Positions 8,295-17,681 of a stretch of 64,000 nt of DNA are shown here, one piece after another (position 1 is the stretch's first letter; every line of letters starts with the position of its first letter). The DNA is from Deltaproteobacteria bacterium (GTDB lineage: Bacteria; Myxococcota_A; UBA9160; UBA6930): NCBI GenBank assembly GCA_029261795.1, contig JAJDAP010000082.1:1-64000 (forward strand), in the 5' to 3' direction. The translations under genes and the position numbers were made by a program. Under the pieces are notes generated by a model. The model was not told where the DNA came from, ran no database searches, and was given only the letters and a program-made list of their open reading frames with translations.

Positions 8295-8665
8295 CCGAGC
8301 CGGAACTGCGCGAAGCCATCTACGCCTTCGTCGAGGAGCACGACTTCGTCACCTTCGCAGCGATCCACAAGGCGTTCGCAGGAGACGCGCGGGAATCCAC
8401 GGAGATCTCACTCCCCGGCAATCGAATCATCTGGCTCGGGTTGCCGAAGCCCGTGATCGACGCCGTCACCGGAATGATCGCCGAAGGAATCCTCGCCGCG
8501 ATTCCCGGACACGTCGCCGCCTATCGTCGCGACGGCCGGGTGCTACCGCTACCGGTCGAGAAACGTCCGCCGAAGACCCCACACAAGGAAGCGAAGTGGC
8601 TCCCCGTCCTGCTTCGCACCATGGAAGCCGCCAAGGCGGACGCACCGGAGGGGGAGGACGACTGA
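8291..8665 (+). CDS. small conserved-looking hypothetical protein
   Basis: The protein has 124 residues and starts with GTG in a GTGA overlap with the phosphatase stop, so it is clearly translated with it. The N-terminal 60 residues alternate helices (TEPELREAIYAFVEEH, AAIHKAFA) with a short strand, which would suit a small winged-helix fold. The C terminus is basic and then acidic (HKEAKWLPVLL, EGEDD). I do not recognise the family and propose no function. Confidence 0.6.
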   Translation: MTEPELREAIYAFVEEHDFVTFAAIHKAFAGDARESTEISLPGNRIIWLGLPKPVIDAVTGMIAEGILAAIPGHVAAYRRDGRVLPLPVEKRPPKTPHKEAKWLPVLLRTMEAAKADAPEGEDD

Positions 8666-8727
8666 GCCGGGGTCCGGCCTACGGCGCGGCGCTACCTGCG
8701 GCTACTGCGTCGCTCCGACCTGTCGCG

Positions 8728-10167
8728 CTAGATCAGCGTGCCGAGCGCGAAGACGGCAAGGGCCAGGGCGAGGACGCCGTAGCTCGCGGGATCGCGTACG
8801 GCGAGGACGATCGGGTCGTCGGAGACCTTGCCGCGATGGGCCAGCATCCAGAAGCGGCTGATCCAGTAGACGAGCAGTGGCACCAGACCCCAGAGCACCG
8901 CTGGGGTGCGGTAGAGCATGCCGACGGCGTCGCTCTGGACGTAGAGCGCGAGTACCACCGTGGCGACGTAGCCGCTGGCGGGGCCAAGGCCAAGCAGGAG
9001 CGGCGCGTCGTCGACCCGATAGTCCCGGCCCTCCGCGGCGACCTCACCGGCCTTGGCGAGCAGGCGCAGGTCCGCATAACGTTTCAAGAACGCCAGGTTC
9101 ATGAAGAAGAAGAGCGAGAAGCCCATCAGCCACGGAGAGACGACGATGCCGCAGGCGAAGCCGCCCGCGAGTACGCGCAGGCCGTAGAGCACCGACAGCA
9201 AGACGACGTCGGCGATCACGATGCGCTTCAACACGAGCGTGTAGATCGCGTTCAACGCCAGATAGACGCACAGGACCAGGGTGAATGCGGGTGGCAAACG
9301 TGTCGCGAGCGTGAACGAGGCCGCAACCAGGAGCGGGGCCGCAAGCAGTCCGGACCAGATCGGAAGCTCACCGGAGGCGAACGGTCGGTCGCGCTTGGTC
9401 GGGTGCCGGCGATCCGCGGGAAGATCGAGCAGGTCATTCAAGACATAGACCGAAGATGCAAGGGCGCCGAAGGCCAGGAAACCGGTCAGCGTTGCGACGA
9501 CCAGCTCGATCTCGCTGAAGCGATGGGAGGCCAGGAGCGGCAGGAACAGCAGACCGTTCTTGACCCATTGGTGGATCCTCAGAGCCCGCACCCAACTCGC
9601 CAGGCGCGGCTGGCGCGCCTCGAAGTGTCGTCCCCCAGGCGCGATCCGCTCCAGCCGTTCCTGATCGGCGCCGGACAGCCCGACACTCGAGCCACGGGCC
9701 GCGGCTTTCCAGACTGGCCAATCTGCGTTCGAGTCACCGATATACTCGAAGCCGCCTTCACCGAAACGCTCGCATAGCAACGCCGCCTTGCGGGCACCCT
9801 TCACGTTGTCCCCGGACGAAGTCGCGATGACGTCGTCGAAGACGTCGAGGGCCTCGACGACTCCGGTAGTGACGCGTTGGTGGGACGCAGTCGCGAGCCA
9901 TACCGGGCGATTCGCGGCTCGCGCCTCACGTAGGTAGGCGACGACTTCTGCTCGAAACGGCAGATCGGCGGCTTCGATCGGCGCCAGTTCGGCCAGCCGC
10001 TGCTTCAGGTGTGGACGCCCGCGGAGCAACCAGACGGGAATCAGGAGCAACCACCAGGGCCGACGTCGCGCGCAGACCAGCAACGTCTCGAACAGGGTAT
10101 CCGTCGAGATCAGGGTCCCGTCGAGATCCACGCAGAGCGGCAGCATGGGCTCGCTCGCCGCGCTCAT
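8728..10167 (-). CDS. HAD-UbiA fusion: phosphatase-like domain plus prenyltransferase
   Basis: The protein has 479 residues. Residues 10-190 are a HAD domain with the nucleophile pair in CVDLDGTLI (Asp14, Asp16) and the acidic GDSNADWP loop (145-152). Residues 195-479 are a UbiA integral-membrane prenyltransferase with the polyprenyl-binding NDLLDLPADRRHPTKRD motif (244-260) and about eight hydrophobic helices. The same architecture occurs in proteins related to decaprenyl-phosphate phosphoribosyltransferase, which load a sugar phosphate on a lipid carrier. Here it is the last gene of a deacetylase, GT2, HAD-UbiA operon with a 4-bp overlap (ATGA), so a lipid-linked sugar role fits better than quinone synthesis. 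That role is inferred. Confidence 0.85.
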   Translation of the reverse strand: MSAASEPMLPLCVDLDGTLISTDTLFETLLVCARRRPWWLLLIPVWLLRGRPHLKQRLAELAPIEAADLPFRAEVVAYLREARAANRPVWLATASHQRVTTGVVEALDVFDDVIATSSGDNVKGARKAALLCERFGEGGFEYIGDSNADWPVWKAAARGSSVGLSGADQERLERIAPGGRHFEARQPRLASWVRALRIHQWVKNGLLFLPLLASHRFSEIELVVATLTGFLAFGALASSVYVLNDLLDLPADRRHPTKRDRPFASGELPIWSGLLAAPLLVAASFTLATRLPPAFTLVLCVYLALNAIYTLVLKRIVIADVVLLSVLYGLRVLAGGFACGIVVSPWLMGFSLFFFMNLAFLKRYADLRLLAKAGEVAAEGRDYRVDDAPLLLGLGPASGYVATVVLALYVQSDAVGMLYRTPAVLWGLVPLLVYWISRFWMLAHRGKVSDDPIVLAVRDPASYGVLALALAVFALGTLI

Positions 10168-11183
10168 GAGGACGATTCCCGTGCGCGCCGACCCCGACCA
10201 CCCTTCAAATGATGCTCGAGCCAGCAGAGAACGTAGGTGACCGCACTGTACAGGAGATGCACCTGATGAAATAACAAGGCACCGAGGGCGAAGGCCGAGC
10301 CCCGACTCCTCCGGAAGACGTCGAACAACGCCCGGTTGGCGGCCCAGGCGGCGACAGCGAGGCCGGCGGCGAACCAGGGCGAAACCCAGCCCAGCAAGGC
10401 ACCCAGGAGCGCGGCGAGCAGCCCGCCGGCCAGGAACGCCTTCAGCTGCTCGGCGCTTCCGGTGTTCAGATCCATCGGCGCGTCGGGAGTGTCGAGGAGC
10501 AGCCGCGACCAGGGAATCGCGCGGCAAGTGATATCGGTGTGAACCACCCCCCAGAGCGACCACTCCTTCAGATGCGTTCCCTGCAGGCTCGGATCCGTGC
10601 GAATCCTCCCAGCCTGGCCGCGCAGCCGGTATCCGAGTTCGATGTCCTCGATGCTAGGCCGCCGGTAGCGTTCCGCATCGAAACCGCCGACGCCCAGGAA
10701 TGCGTCCCGGCGCACGGCTCCACAACCGGACCAGAATGTCGACGCTTCGCCTCCGTGCTGATGATGGACGAAGTGATGGCGCAGGTTCATGTACTGCGAC
10801 GCGAAGCCTTCAAAGGGCGGCGCATCGTCGTAGGAGCCGAATACGGCGACCACGCCGGGATCGTCGAATGCGCGCCGCAGGGGCTCGACGCCATCCTCGT
10901 GAACGACCACGTCGGCGTCGACGAACCACACGACATCGCCCTGGGCGGCTTTTACCGCCAGGTTCCTTGCTCGGGCCGGGCCTTCGCGGCCCCCTGTCGG
11001 CAGCACCCGCGCGCCCTGATCACGAGCCCAGGCCCCGGAGCCGTCTGTCGAGCCGTCGTCCGCCACGATCACCTCGGCGATTTCCCCCAGCGCGAGCAGA
11101 CGCAGCAGCGGTGGCAAGCTCTGCTCCAGGAATCCCATTCCGTTGTAGACCGGAACGATGGCGCTGATCGAGAGTTCACTCAC
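10164..11183 (-). CDS. family 2 glycosyltransferase, membrane anchored
   Basis: The protein has 339 residues. A GT-A fold starts at once: SAIVPVYN, VADDGSTDGSG (Asp42/Asp43) and the DxD metal motif in WFVDADVVV (89-91). RPSIEDIELGYRLR (about 165) holds the expected acceptor-side acids. Two or three hydrophobic helices between about 250 and 325 anchor it in the inner membrane. The GTG at 11183 overlaps the stop of the deacetylase gene (GTGA), and its own stop overlaps the HAD-UbiA start. It probably transfers a sugar to a lipid or polysaccharide precursor on the cytoplasmic face; donor and acceptor are unknown. Confidence 0.85.
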   Translation of the reverse strand: MSELSISAIVPVYNGMGFLEQSLPPLLRLLALGEIAEVIVADDGSTDGSGAWARDQGARVLPTGGREGPARARNLAVKAAQGDVVWFVDADVVVHEDGVEPLRRAFDDPGVVAVFGSYDDAPPFEGFASQYMNLRHHFVHHQHGGEASTFWSGCGAVRRDAFLGVGGFDAERYRRPSIEDIELGYRLRGQAGRIRTDPSLQGTHLKEWSLWGVVHTDITCRAIPWSRLLLDTPDAPMDLNTGSAEQLKAFLAGGLLAALLGALLGWVSPWFAAGLAVAAWAANRALFDVFRRSRGSAFALGALLFHQVHLLYSAVTYVLCWLEHHLKGGRGRRARESSS

Positions 11184-11911
11184 GATCGTCGTAGCCTCCG
11201 GAGCGCAGCTCGCGCTGAAACCCAAGCTCGGAATGTCGCGCCGCCGAAGCTCTTGTGCCAGCGGCCTTCGCGAACATAGAAGGCATCGAGCCGCGGCACG
11301 CCGGCTTCTCGCAGGACGTCGTCGCCCCGCCCATCGAGCCAAGCGAGTTCGGTGGTCACAGACCACGCATAGCGATCGCGCGCGAGCTCCCTCACGCGTT
11401 CGTCCAGGGAGCCGTAGGGATATGCGAACTGGTCGGGTCGATAACCGAACTTCGCTTCGATCGCACCGTCCGCCTGCTCCATCTCGTCGCGAATCGCGTC
11501 ATCCGAGAGTTCGCGCAGGTCCGGGTGGCTCCCCGTGTGCGCTTGAACGTCCCAACCGGCAGCATGTAGCGTCTCCACCTGATCCCAATCCATCATCGGC
11601 ATGCGCGGTGCCCAGGCCGGTTGAGTCGGCCAGCCGTTGTCGGCGCCCACATAGCCTGTCGTCAGGAAGAGCGTGGCGGTTGCGCCCTCCTCCCGCAAAA
11701 CGGGAAGCGCTGCGTCGTGGACGGACCGGAAGCCGTCGTCGAAGCTCAAGGCCACACGGTTTCGGCCCGGGTGATCCAGCAGGTGCCGGAGCGACACGAT
11801 CTCGTGTCCGGACGAGCGAATGCCTTTGACGAGCGAACGCAACTGGTCCGGGGCGATCGCGAGCACCGAGCCACTGGCGTCCACCGAATGAAAGGTCAGC
11901 ACCCCGCGCAC
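11180..11911 (-). CDS. polysaccharide deacetylase (carbohydrate esterase family 4 type)
   Basis: The protein has 243 residues. Motifs of the NodB fold are present: LTFHSVD near the start, the catalytic/metal SFDDG (Asp58/Asp59), AHTGSHPDL (the HxxxH metal pair) and the barrel strand QFAYPYGS. Such enzymes remove N- or O-acetyl groups from glycans. There is no signal peptide, so it may act on lipid-linked precursors at the inner face. The GTG start lies only 3 nt inside the end of a MITE-like palindrome (11915-12098), which therefore forms the gene's whole upstream region. Confidence 0.85.
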   Translation of the reverse strand: MRGVLTFHSVDASGSVLAIAPDQLRSLVKGIRSSGHEIVSLRHLLDHPGRNRVALSFDDGFRSVHDAALPVLREEGATATLFLTTGYVGADNGWPTQPAWAPRMPMMDWDQVETLHAAGWDVQAHTGSHPDLRELSDDAIRDEMEQADGAIEAKFGYRPDQFAYPYGSLDERVRELARDRYAWSVTTELAWLDGRGDDVLREAGVPRLDAFYVREGRWHKSFGGATFRAWVSARAALRRLRRS

Positions 11912-11914
11912 GGT

Positions 11915-12098
11915 CTAGCCCGAACTATTCATGAGCGCCCTACTGCGGATGCCGCTAGCGACGGATATTCGCGGCCTTCTCCCTCCTGACGCCTCGACGT
12001 ACTGTCGAGTACGCCGTCGGCGTCTTCCGGTCCGAGGGCCGCGAATCTCCATCACTATCGACGTCCTCGCTACGGGCTTCATGAATAGTCCGGGCTAG
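11915..12098. mobile_element. MITE-like imperfect palindrome, type A
   Basis: The terminal 20 bp (CTAGCCCGAACTATTCATGA) and the reverse complement of the right end differ at one base. The similarity continues inward with gaps for about 65 bp per arm (shared ATTCGCGGCC), giving a folded element of 184 bp with no coding capacity. No transposase is nearby, and I could not define a target duplication. A second copy was not seen in this window. The left end abuts the deacetylase start; the right end supplies the last codons and TGA of the open frame 12079-12291. Confidence 0.6.
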
Positions 12099-12291
12099 CG
12101 GCAGCGAGTTCGGAAGGCTGGAAGTATCGGGCGGAACCCATGGGAATGAAAGTGAACTCACACACGAGTTGCGCACGCATTTGCGTTCTCGAAGAGGTGG
12201 AAACGACACGATCGACAAGGTTCACTTCGGCCGGCCCGAGCCGGAACTTTCGCTCCAAGGCGAAAGAGGCCTCTCCCATGTCGCGGACCAC
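12079..12291 (-). other. short open frame, possible gene remnant
   Basis: The 457-bp stretch 11912-12368 has no intact recognisable gene. Outside the palindrome it holds this open frame of 70 residues from a GTG (open upstream to about 12370 without a clear start). It reads FALERKFRLGPAEVNLVDRV and ends in bases of the palindrome. The hydrophobic and charged spacing looks protein-like, but I do not recognise the family. It may be the tail of a gene cut by the element, or noise in GC-rich DNA. Confidence 0.2.
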
Positions 12292-12368
12292 GCGACCCGG
12301 CGCCCGGCCGTTCGTGGGGAACTGGCTACTGGGATCCTGGCGCTGAGACGGAGAGCGGCGATTTCCCG

Positions 12369-14168
12369 CTAGCCGGCATCCTCGACCTTCCGAACCGGTG
12401 CCGGCTCGTTGATCCGGCCCACCGGTGGATTGTGCGGCGCCGTGGTCCAGGCCTCGAGTCGTGGTAGCGACCCTGCCCGGTCATCGCGCAAGAAGAGCTG
12501 CACCGGTGGATTCACCGATGGATAGGTCAAGAACGGCCGCGCCAACCTGGGCAGTAGCCGGGGCGACTGGAACTGCCCCACGAGCCGGTAGCCGGCAACA
12601 CCCTCGTCGAGTTCGCGATAGAGCGACTCCGGGAGGTACGCGCTGTGGACCGAGTGTGGGCCGCTTCGCCAGTTGACCCGTTGACGAAATTCGTCGGTGT
12701 CCTCTGGCACCATCGCGATCCACTCGGGTTGTTGCGCCAACAGGGTCGGACGCGCATCCGGCGGGTACTCGACCTGGATGAAATCCACGCCGTCCGGAAA
12801 CCGGGGAAGCTTGATGATTGCGCCAAAGTAGAGGACGCGGTCGCCTGGCTGCACCTGGGCCCGGAGAAACTCGCCGGCCGCGTAGCGTCCGTCGTTGCGC
12901 ATATCGTGGGTGAGATCGACGGCGCGCAGCACGGGCACCACGAACAACAACACGGTGGCCGCCAACACTGGCCAGCGGCTCCGCGGACCCTCGATCCCGC
13001 GCCCGAGGAGATGACCTGCGAAGAGCAGGAGCACCGCGGCGATCGCAAGCACGTAGTGGATGCGGCTGAAGCCGACGAGCATCAGCATGTAGAAGAAGCC
13101 GATGGCGCTGAGTACGAGGATCAGTTGGCGACGTGCGCGGACGGCCGCGAAAGCGACCCCGGCGAGCGACACCAGCAGCCACGGCCAGGTCATCGCGTCG
13201 ACCGTCTGATAGAAGAGATCGACCGCCTGGAGCCACCGGCCCTCGGCGCCTGGGAGATGGCGCAGATATCCCGGCCCACCGACACCGCCAGCGCCGGCGA
13301 GTACGAGGAGTTCCATGTGCCGCATGAAGCGATCCGGGTCGAGCCAGATGCCCTGCCAGACGACGAAGGTGACGGCGAAGGCAACACCGGACCAGAGCAC
13401 ATCGATGGCACGCGCCCGCAGGGCCCGTTCGGAACGCGTCAACAAGGCCAGACCGAGCAGGGTCGGAACGACCAGGAAGAACGACCCGAGCGCTTGTTCC
13501 TTCGATGCACTCGCCGCCGCGATGCATATGCCTAACATCACTCCCGGAATGCGATGGTATCCATCGCGCAGGATCCAGGCGGTGGCGGAGAGTCCGAGGC
13601 AGGTCCACATCATCGTGGCGGCATCGGGATTCCCGGTCCGGGCGAAGTAGAGGAATGGCCAGGCGAACAGGAGGCCGAGGGCAGAGACGAGCGCTCCGGC
13701 ACGTGATCCCATCATGCGACCGGTGGCGTACATCGCGAGCAACGCAATGATTGCCATGGCAACGTTGACACCACGGCCCACCCAAGCCAGCCGTTCGAAC
13801 GAACCGACCGGATCTTCGAAACCGAACGGGAAATCCGCGCTCGGTGCTTTCATCCCGCCGCTCGCGAGTTCGAAGCCCAGAACCGGGGCATAGAATGCGC
13901 TCCAGACCAGGTGCTGACCGAGCGGGTAGGCGTAGTTGCGATTCGGCGGCGAGCCGTAGATCGAGTTCTGCATCTCGGCGAGCGACGCCATCGGCACCTG
14001 GTCGTCATTTCCCCAGGCGTAGAGCCGGGCGGGATGATTGACGTGGGGAATTCCCCAACCGAGTGCCGGAACGATCACTGCGAGCGCGAACAGCACCAGT
14101 GGGAGCGTGAGCTTCAGGTCCGCAGACGCCACCCCCACGCGCCAGGCGTTTCCGAGGCGGCCGCTCAC
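12369..14168 (-). CDS. family 39-type membrane glycosyltransferase (ArnT/PMT-like)
   Basis: The protein has 599 residues and about ten to twelve hydrophobic helices. It begins with a signal-anchor (LTLPLVLFALAVIVPALGWG), followed by a periplasmic loop with acidic residues (WGNDDQVPMAS), the usual catalytic-loop position of GT-C enzymes. Later helices alternate with Arg-rich cytoplasmic loops, and the last 150 residues form a soluble periplasmic domain. GT39-type enzymes move a sugar from a polyprenyl-phosphate donor to a protein or lipid on the outer face of the inner membrane. The GTG at 14168 overlaps the deacetylase-like gene stop (GTGA). Donor and acceptor are unknown. Confidence 0.75.
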   Translation of the reverse strand: MSGRLGNAWRVGVASADLKLTLPLVLFALAVIVPALGWGIPHVNHPARLYAWGNDDQVPMASLAEMQNSIYGSPPNRNYAYPLGQHLVWSAFYAPVLGFELASGGMKAPSADFPFGFEDPVGSFERLAWVGRGVNVAMAIIALLAMYATGRMMGSRAGALVSALGLLFAWPFLYFARTGNPDAATMMWTCLGLSATAWILRDGYHRIPGVMLGICIAAASASKEQALGSFFLVVPTLLGLALLTRSERALRARAIDVLWSGVAFAVTFVVWQGIWLDPDRFMRHMELLVLAGAGGVGGPGYLRHLPGAEGRWLQAVDLFYQTVDAMTWPWLLVSLAGVAFAAVRARRQLILVLSAIGFFYMLMLVGFSRIHYVLAIAAVLLLFAGHLLGRGIEGPRSRWPVLAATVLLFVVPVLRAVDLTHDMRNDGRYAAGEFLRAQVQPGDRVLYFGAIIKLPRFPDGVDFIQVEYPPDARPTLLAQQPEWIAMVPEDTDEFRQRVNWRSGPHSVHSAYLPESLYRELDEGVAGYRLVGQFQSPRLLPRLARPFLTYPSVNPPVQLFLRDDRAGSLPRLEAWTTAPHNPPVGRINEPAPVRKVEDAG

Positions 14169-15628
14169 GAGCCACCCTGTGACAAGCCGCGACTCTCGAC
14201 TTCCAGGCATGCGACGTGGTGCAGCCAACCGCTCGCGATCTCGGCAGGGGTTCGGCCGACCATTCCGCTCGGACGAGCCCCGGGCAAGAAGCGCGCGAGC
14301 CATGCACCCCAGCGCGGAAAGAACCGTTCGTTCATGCCGCGTACGTGATAGTCGACGACAGCCACACCTCCACTCGCGGCCACGTCCGCGAGCAACCCGC
14401 CGGCGTGGGCTTCGGGGTCGGAGATACCGCTGTCCGCGAGTCGACCATCGTAGTGGTCGTCCATCCAGGCGGGCGGAACCTCCAGGAGATCGATGACCGC
14501 ACGCCGTTCCGGATGCCATGGCTTGTAGGGATGGCAGATGCCACGGCGAAAGCCCGGCATACGCTCGAAACCGAGCGAACTGTCGTAGCCGAAGCCAGCG
14601 TCGGCCAGATGGGCCAAGCTCTCGTGGGGCTTCTCGGGATCGAGCCGCCAATAGTGCTGGCGGTTGCCCGTGATCTCGGCACCGGCGGCCTCCTCCACGC
14701 GTCGCTTCTCGATCGCATAACGTTCTGTCTTTTCGGACGATCGAAAAGATGCGTGCAACCCGATCTCGCAACCGCGCTCGCGCAGGGTCGCGAGGAGGGA
14801 GCGGAAACGCGGCGAGGCGACGTCATAGAATGCGTCGGGATCGCCCGTCAGATAGCGCAGCAACGAGCCCTGCCGTGCCATGAAGTAGAAGGCCGACCGG
14901 GTCCCCAGGCTCTCGGCGAAGTCGGCCCACGCATCGAAGCACCAGAACGGATCCCCGGCGGCGAAGATGGCGCGCGCGTCCGCCGGTCGACGCAGCAATT
15001 CCACCAGCCGGACGATCTCGGGGTAGTCGACGTCATGGCTGATCGCGAGGGTACTTTCACCCCACTCGGGCACCCGTGGCTCGAGGCCTTGCGCGCGGAA
15101 GTGCTCACGCAGACGCGCAGCCCAGAGCGAGATCCACGGTTTCCCCTGGAGACCACTCTCGCCAAGGAAGCTGCCGGCGAGCGAAAGATTGTCGACGCGA
15201 TCACGCCCGTAGTGCGGCTCGTGGGCACCGCTCAGCCACCAGAAGGCCGCGAAGACCAGATCACTGGCGAAACGAAGGGATCCCGCCTCGCGAATCGGCG
15301 GCTGGCTCGACTCACCTGAAAAGACCGGCCAGACAAAGGTGTCGTGGCAACGGAGCTCGGTCGGCTGGAGTTTGCCCAGACTCTCGAAGCCACGGCCGCT
15401 CCAGGGCAGGACCACCCGGGCCCCCGGTGCGCGCGTGTCGGGCTCGTTGCCGTAGTAGAGATCGAGCCCGGCCGTGCCCGGCTCGGCCCAGAGCCACTCG
15501 CGCGCATACCCTGCGGTTTCCAGCAGCGTATCCAGGGTGTACTGGACCTCGGCTAGCCACGCCGCGAGGGCAGGATCCAGGCCGATGCGCAGCCGGGCGG
15601 GTTGCTGTGAGTTCGAGTCGCCGGCCAC
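14165..15628 (-). CDS. polysaccharide deacetylase-like protein with an extra N-terminal domain
   Basis: The protein has 487 residues. The N-terminal half (about 1-210) matches the domain that precedes deacetylase folds in many surface-glycan loci (RIGLDPALAAWLAEVQYTLD; WSGRGFESLGK). The C-terminal half keeps NodB-like metal signatures (ISHDVDYPEI, EIGLHASFRS, RLDPEKP, VVDYHVRGM). It probably edits or cleaves a glycan; the reaction is not certain. The GTG at 15628 has GGAGGGGG just upstream. The 263-bp divergent gap 15629-15891 should hold promoters for this operon and for the acetyltransferase gene; I see no firm boxes in it. Confidence 0.7.
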   Translation of the reverse strand: MAGDSNSQQPARLRIGLDPALAAWLAEVQYTLDTLLETAGYAREWLWAEPGTAGLDLYYGNEPDTRAPGARVVLPWSGRGFESLGKLQPTELRCHDTFVWPVFSGESSQPPIREAGSLRFASDLVFAAFWWLSGAHEPHYGRDRVDNLSLAGSFLGESGLQGKPWISLWAARLREHFRAQGLEPRVPEWGESTLAISHDVDYPEIVRLVELLRRPADARAIFAAGDPFWCFDAWADFAESLGTRSAFYFMARQGSLLRYLTGDPDAFYDVASPRFRSLLATLRERGCEIGLHASFRSSEKTERYAIEKRRVEEAAGAEITGNRQHYWRLDPEKPHESLAHLADAGFGYDSSLGFERMPGFRRGICHPYKPWHPERRAVIDLLEVPPAWMDDHYDGRLADSGISDPEAHAGGLLADVAASGGVAVVDYHVRGMNERFFPRWGAWLARFLPGARPSGMVGRTPAEIASGWLHHVACLEVESRGLSQGGS

Positions 15629-15891
15629 AACACCCCCTCCGATTTCCCGCGTCAGCCCTGAGTTCGACTTCCCGAGGAGGGAATGCCGGGGCCGAGGGTG
15701 ATGGTACGAAGCGACTCCGTTAACGTCGATTGCAACCCGCGACTTTCGCGCGGGGTATGCACATCGCACGTCGCACATCGGCCTGGCAGCAGCGCCGGTG
15801 AAGTGCAATCGGGTGGCGCCGCCGACGCTTCGCGACGCGCCAATCCGAAGAAATGCCCCCTAGCCCTGTACCTAGCCGTAGAGGATCACCG

Positions 15892-16518
15892 ATGAGCGTC
15901 GCCGACGATCCCTTCCCCGGGGTCCGCATCCACGAATCGGCCGCCGTCGATGAACCCTGCGAGATCGGCGCCGGCACCGCCATCTGGCATTTCTGCCATG
16001 TCATGACCGGCGCTCGGATCGGCCGCGACTGTTCCCTCGGCCAGAACGTCAGCGTGGCAGGCAGCGTCGTGATCGGGGATGGCTGCAAGATCCAGAACAA
16101 TGTGTCCCTCTATGATGGCGTGCGGCTCGAGGATTTCGTGTTCTGCGGTCCTTCCATGGTCTTCACCAACGTGATCCACCCGCGCGCCTTCGTTTCGCGA
16201 AAGGAAGAGTTCGCGCCGACCCGGATTCGCCGCGGCGCCTCGCTAGGCGCGAACTGCACGATCGTCTGCGGCAATGAAGTCGGCCGCTACGCGTTCGTAG
16301 GTGCCGGCGCCGTGGTCAATCGCGATATTCCGGCACACGCGTTGGTGGTGGGCTCGCCGGCCCGGCGGGTCGGTTGGGCCTGCCGATGCGGCGAGAGCCT
16401 GCCGAAGGCGCTGGGCGAGCTCGCCTGCACGCGCTGCGCAAGCCGCTATCGCGTGGGCGAGGGCAAACTCGAAATCCTCCAGTATCTGTTTGACGAAGCC
16501 GATGGAGATGCTGAATGA
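15892..16518 (+). CDS. WlbB/WbpD-like sugar N-acetyltransferase
   Basis: The protein has 208 residues of left-handed beta-helix hexapeptide repeats (for example [20 protein letters not shown]). The acceptor-site stretch [17 protein letters not shown] matches enzymes that acetylate the 3-amino group of UDP-2-acetamido-3-amino-glucuronate. After the repeats comes a zinc-ribbon-like tail with four Cys (CRCGES and CTRCAS, about 168-190), as in several family members. The ATG at 15892 has GAGGA upstream. The stop overlaps the DegT gene (ATGA), and the pair would make an acetamido sugar for the glycan. Confidence 0.85.
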   Translation: MSVADDPFPGVRIHESAAVDEPCEIGAGTAIWHFCHVMTGARIGRDCSLGQNVSVAGSVVIGDGCKIQNNVSLYDGVRLEDFVFCGPSMVFTNVIHPRAFVSRKEEFAPTRIRRGASLGANCTIVCGNEVGRYAFVGAGAVVNRDIPAHALVVGSPARRVGWACRCGESLPKALGELACTRCASRYRVGEGKLEILQYLFDEADGDAE

Positions 16519-17681
16519 GCCGCGACCCGATCCCCCTGCTCGACCTGCAAGCACAGCACGATGCGATCCGTGGCGAGATTGCCGCTGCGATTTCCAAGGT
16601 CGTGAACGATCAGCGCTTCATTCTGGGGCCCGAGGTCGCCGCCCTCGAAGAGGAAGTCGCCCGCTACACCGAAGCTCCGTTCGCGATCGGTTGCGCCTCG
16701 GGGTCGGATGCCCTGATCCTGGCCCTGCGTGCCTTGGACATCGAGCCGGGCGACACCGTTGTGTGTCCAAGCTACACGTTCTTCGCCACCGCGGGGGCCA
16801 TCCACCGACTGGGCGCGAAGATCGTCTTCACGGACATCGACCCGACGACCTACAACCTCTCCGCCGATACCCTGGCAGCCGCGATCGACGGGCTCTCGAA
16901 CGTCAAGGCCGTGATCCCGGTGCACCTGTTCGGCCAGGCCTGCGACCCGAGTGTCGAGACCGTCTGCCGGGACGCCGGCGCCGCCATCCTGCACGATGCG
17001 GCGCAGGCCATCGGCAGCGGCTTCTCGGACGGTGGCAAGATGGGAAGCCGCGAGACCACCTGCTTCAGCTTCTTCCCGGCCAAGAACCTCGGCGCCTACG
17101 GCGATGGCGGCATGCTCACCACATGCGACGAGAAGATCGCGGCTCGCCTGAAGACCTTGCGCGTCCACGGGGCCGCGACCAAGTATTTCCATGATGAGGT
17201 GGGCATGAACTCGCGCCTCGACTCACTGCAGGCCGCGATCCTGCGCGTCAAGCTTCCGCATCTCGACCACTGGAACGACGCGCGGGCGACGAACGCCGCG
17301 CACTACGACGCGCTGTTCGCGAGCGCCGGCGCTGCCTCCTCGGCTACGCCGCTGTCAGACGGCGGCATCCCGGTGCGAACCCCGGAACCACCGGTGCCCG
17401 GGGCTCGACACGTCTACAACCAGTACGTCATCCGCGTACCTGCCGGAAAACGAGACCCGCTCCGCGAGCACCTGAACGACGAAGGCATCGGAAACGCCGT
17501 CTACTATCCGAAGCCGCTGCACGTACAGCCTTGCTTCGCCGAGCTCGGCTACCAGAAGGGCGATCTGCCCGAATCCGAAGCGGCCGCCCGCGAAACCCTC
17601 GCGATCCCCGTCTATCCGGAACTTCGCCGTGAGCAGCAAGAGCGCGTCGTCGAGACGGTGATCAGCTTCCTCTCCCGTTGA
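16515..17681 (+). CDS. DegT/DnrJ/EryC1/StrS sugar aminotransferase
   Basis: This 388-residue PLP enzyme is of typical length. Seen: the cofactor region [13 protein letters not shown] (about 59-71), the strand [10 protein letters not shown], the acidic HDAAQAIGS (PLP-ring stacking, about 160-168) and the Schiff-base lysine in [14 protein letters not shown] (Lys190). These enzymes move an amino group from glutamate to a keto nucleotide sugar. Next to the WlbB-like gene, the best guess is a WlbC/WbpE role (3-amination of a UDP-3-keto sugar). Start and stop both overlap neighbours. Confidence 0.88.
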   Translation: MSRDPIPLLDLQAQHDAIRGEIAAAISKVVNDQRFILGPEVAALEEEVARYTEAPFAIGCASGSDALILALRALDIEPGDTVVCPSYTFFATAGAIHRLGAKIVFTDIDPTTYNLSADTLAAAIDGLSNVKAVIPVHLFGQACDPSVETVCRDAGAAILHDAAQAIGSGFSDGGKMGSRETTCFSFFPAKNLGAYGDGGMLTTCDEKIAARLKTLRVHGAATKYFHDEVGMNSRLDSLQAAILRVKLPHLDHWNDARATNAAHYDALFASAGAASSATPLSDGGIPVRTPEPPVPGARHVYNQYVIRVPAGKRDPLREHLNDEGIGNAVYYPKPLHVQPCFAELGYQKGDLPESEAAARETLAIPVYPELRREQQERVVETVISFLSR

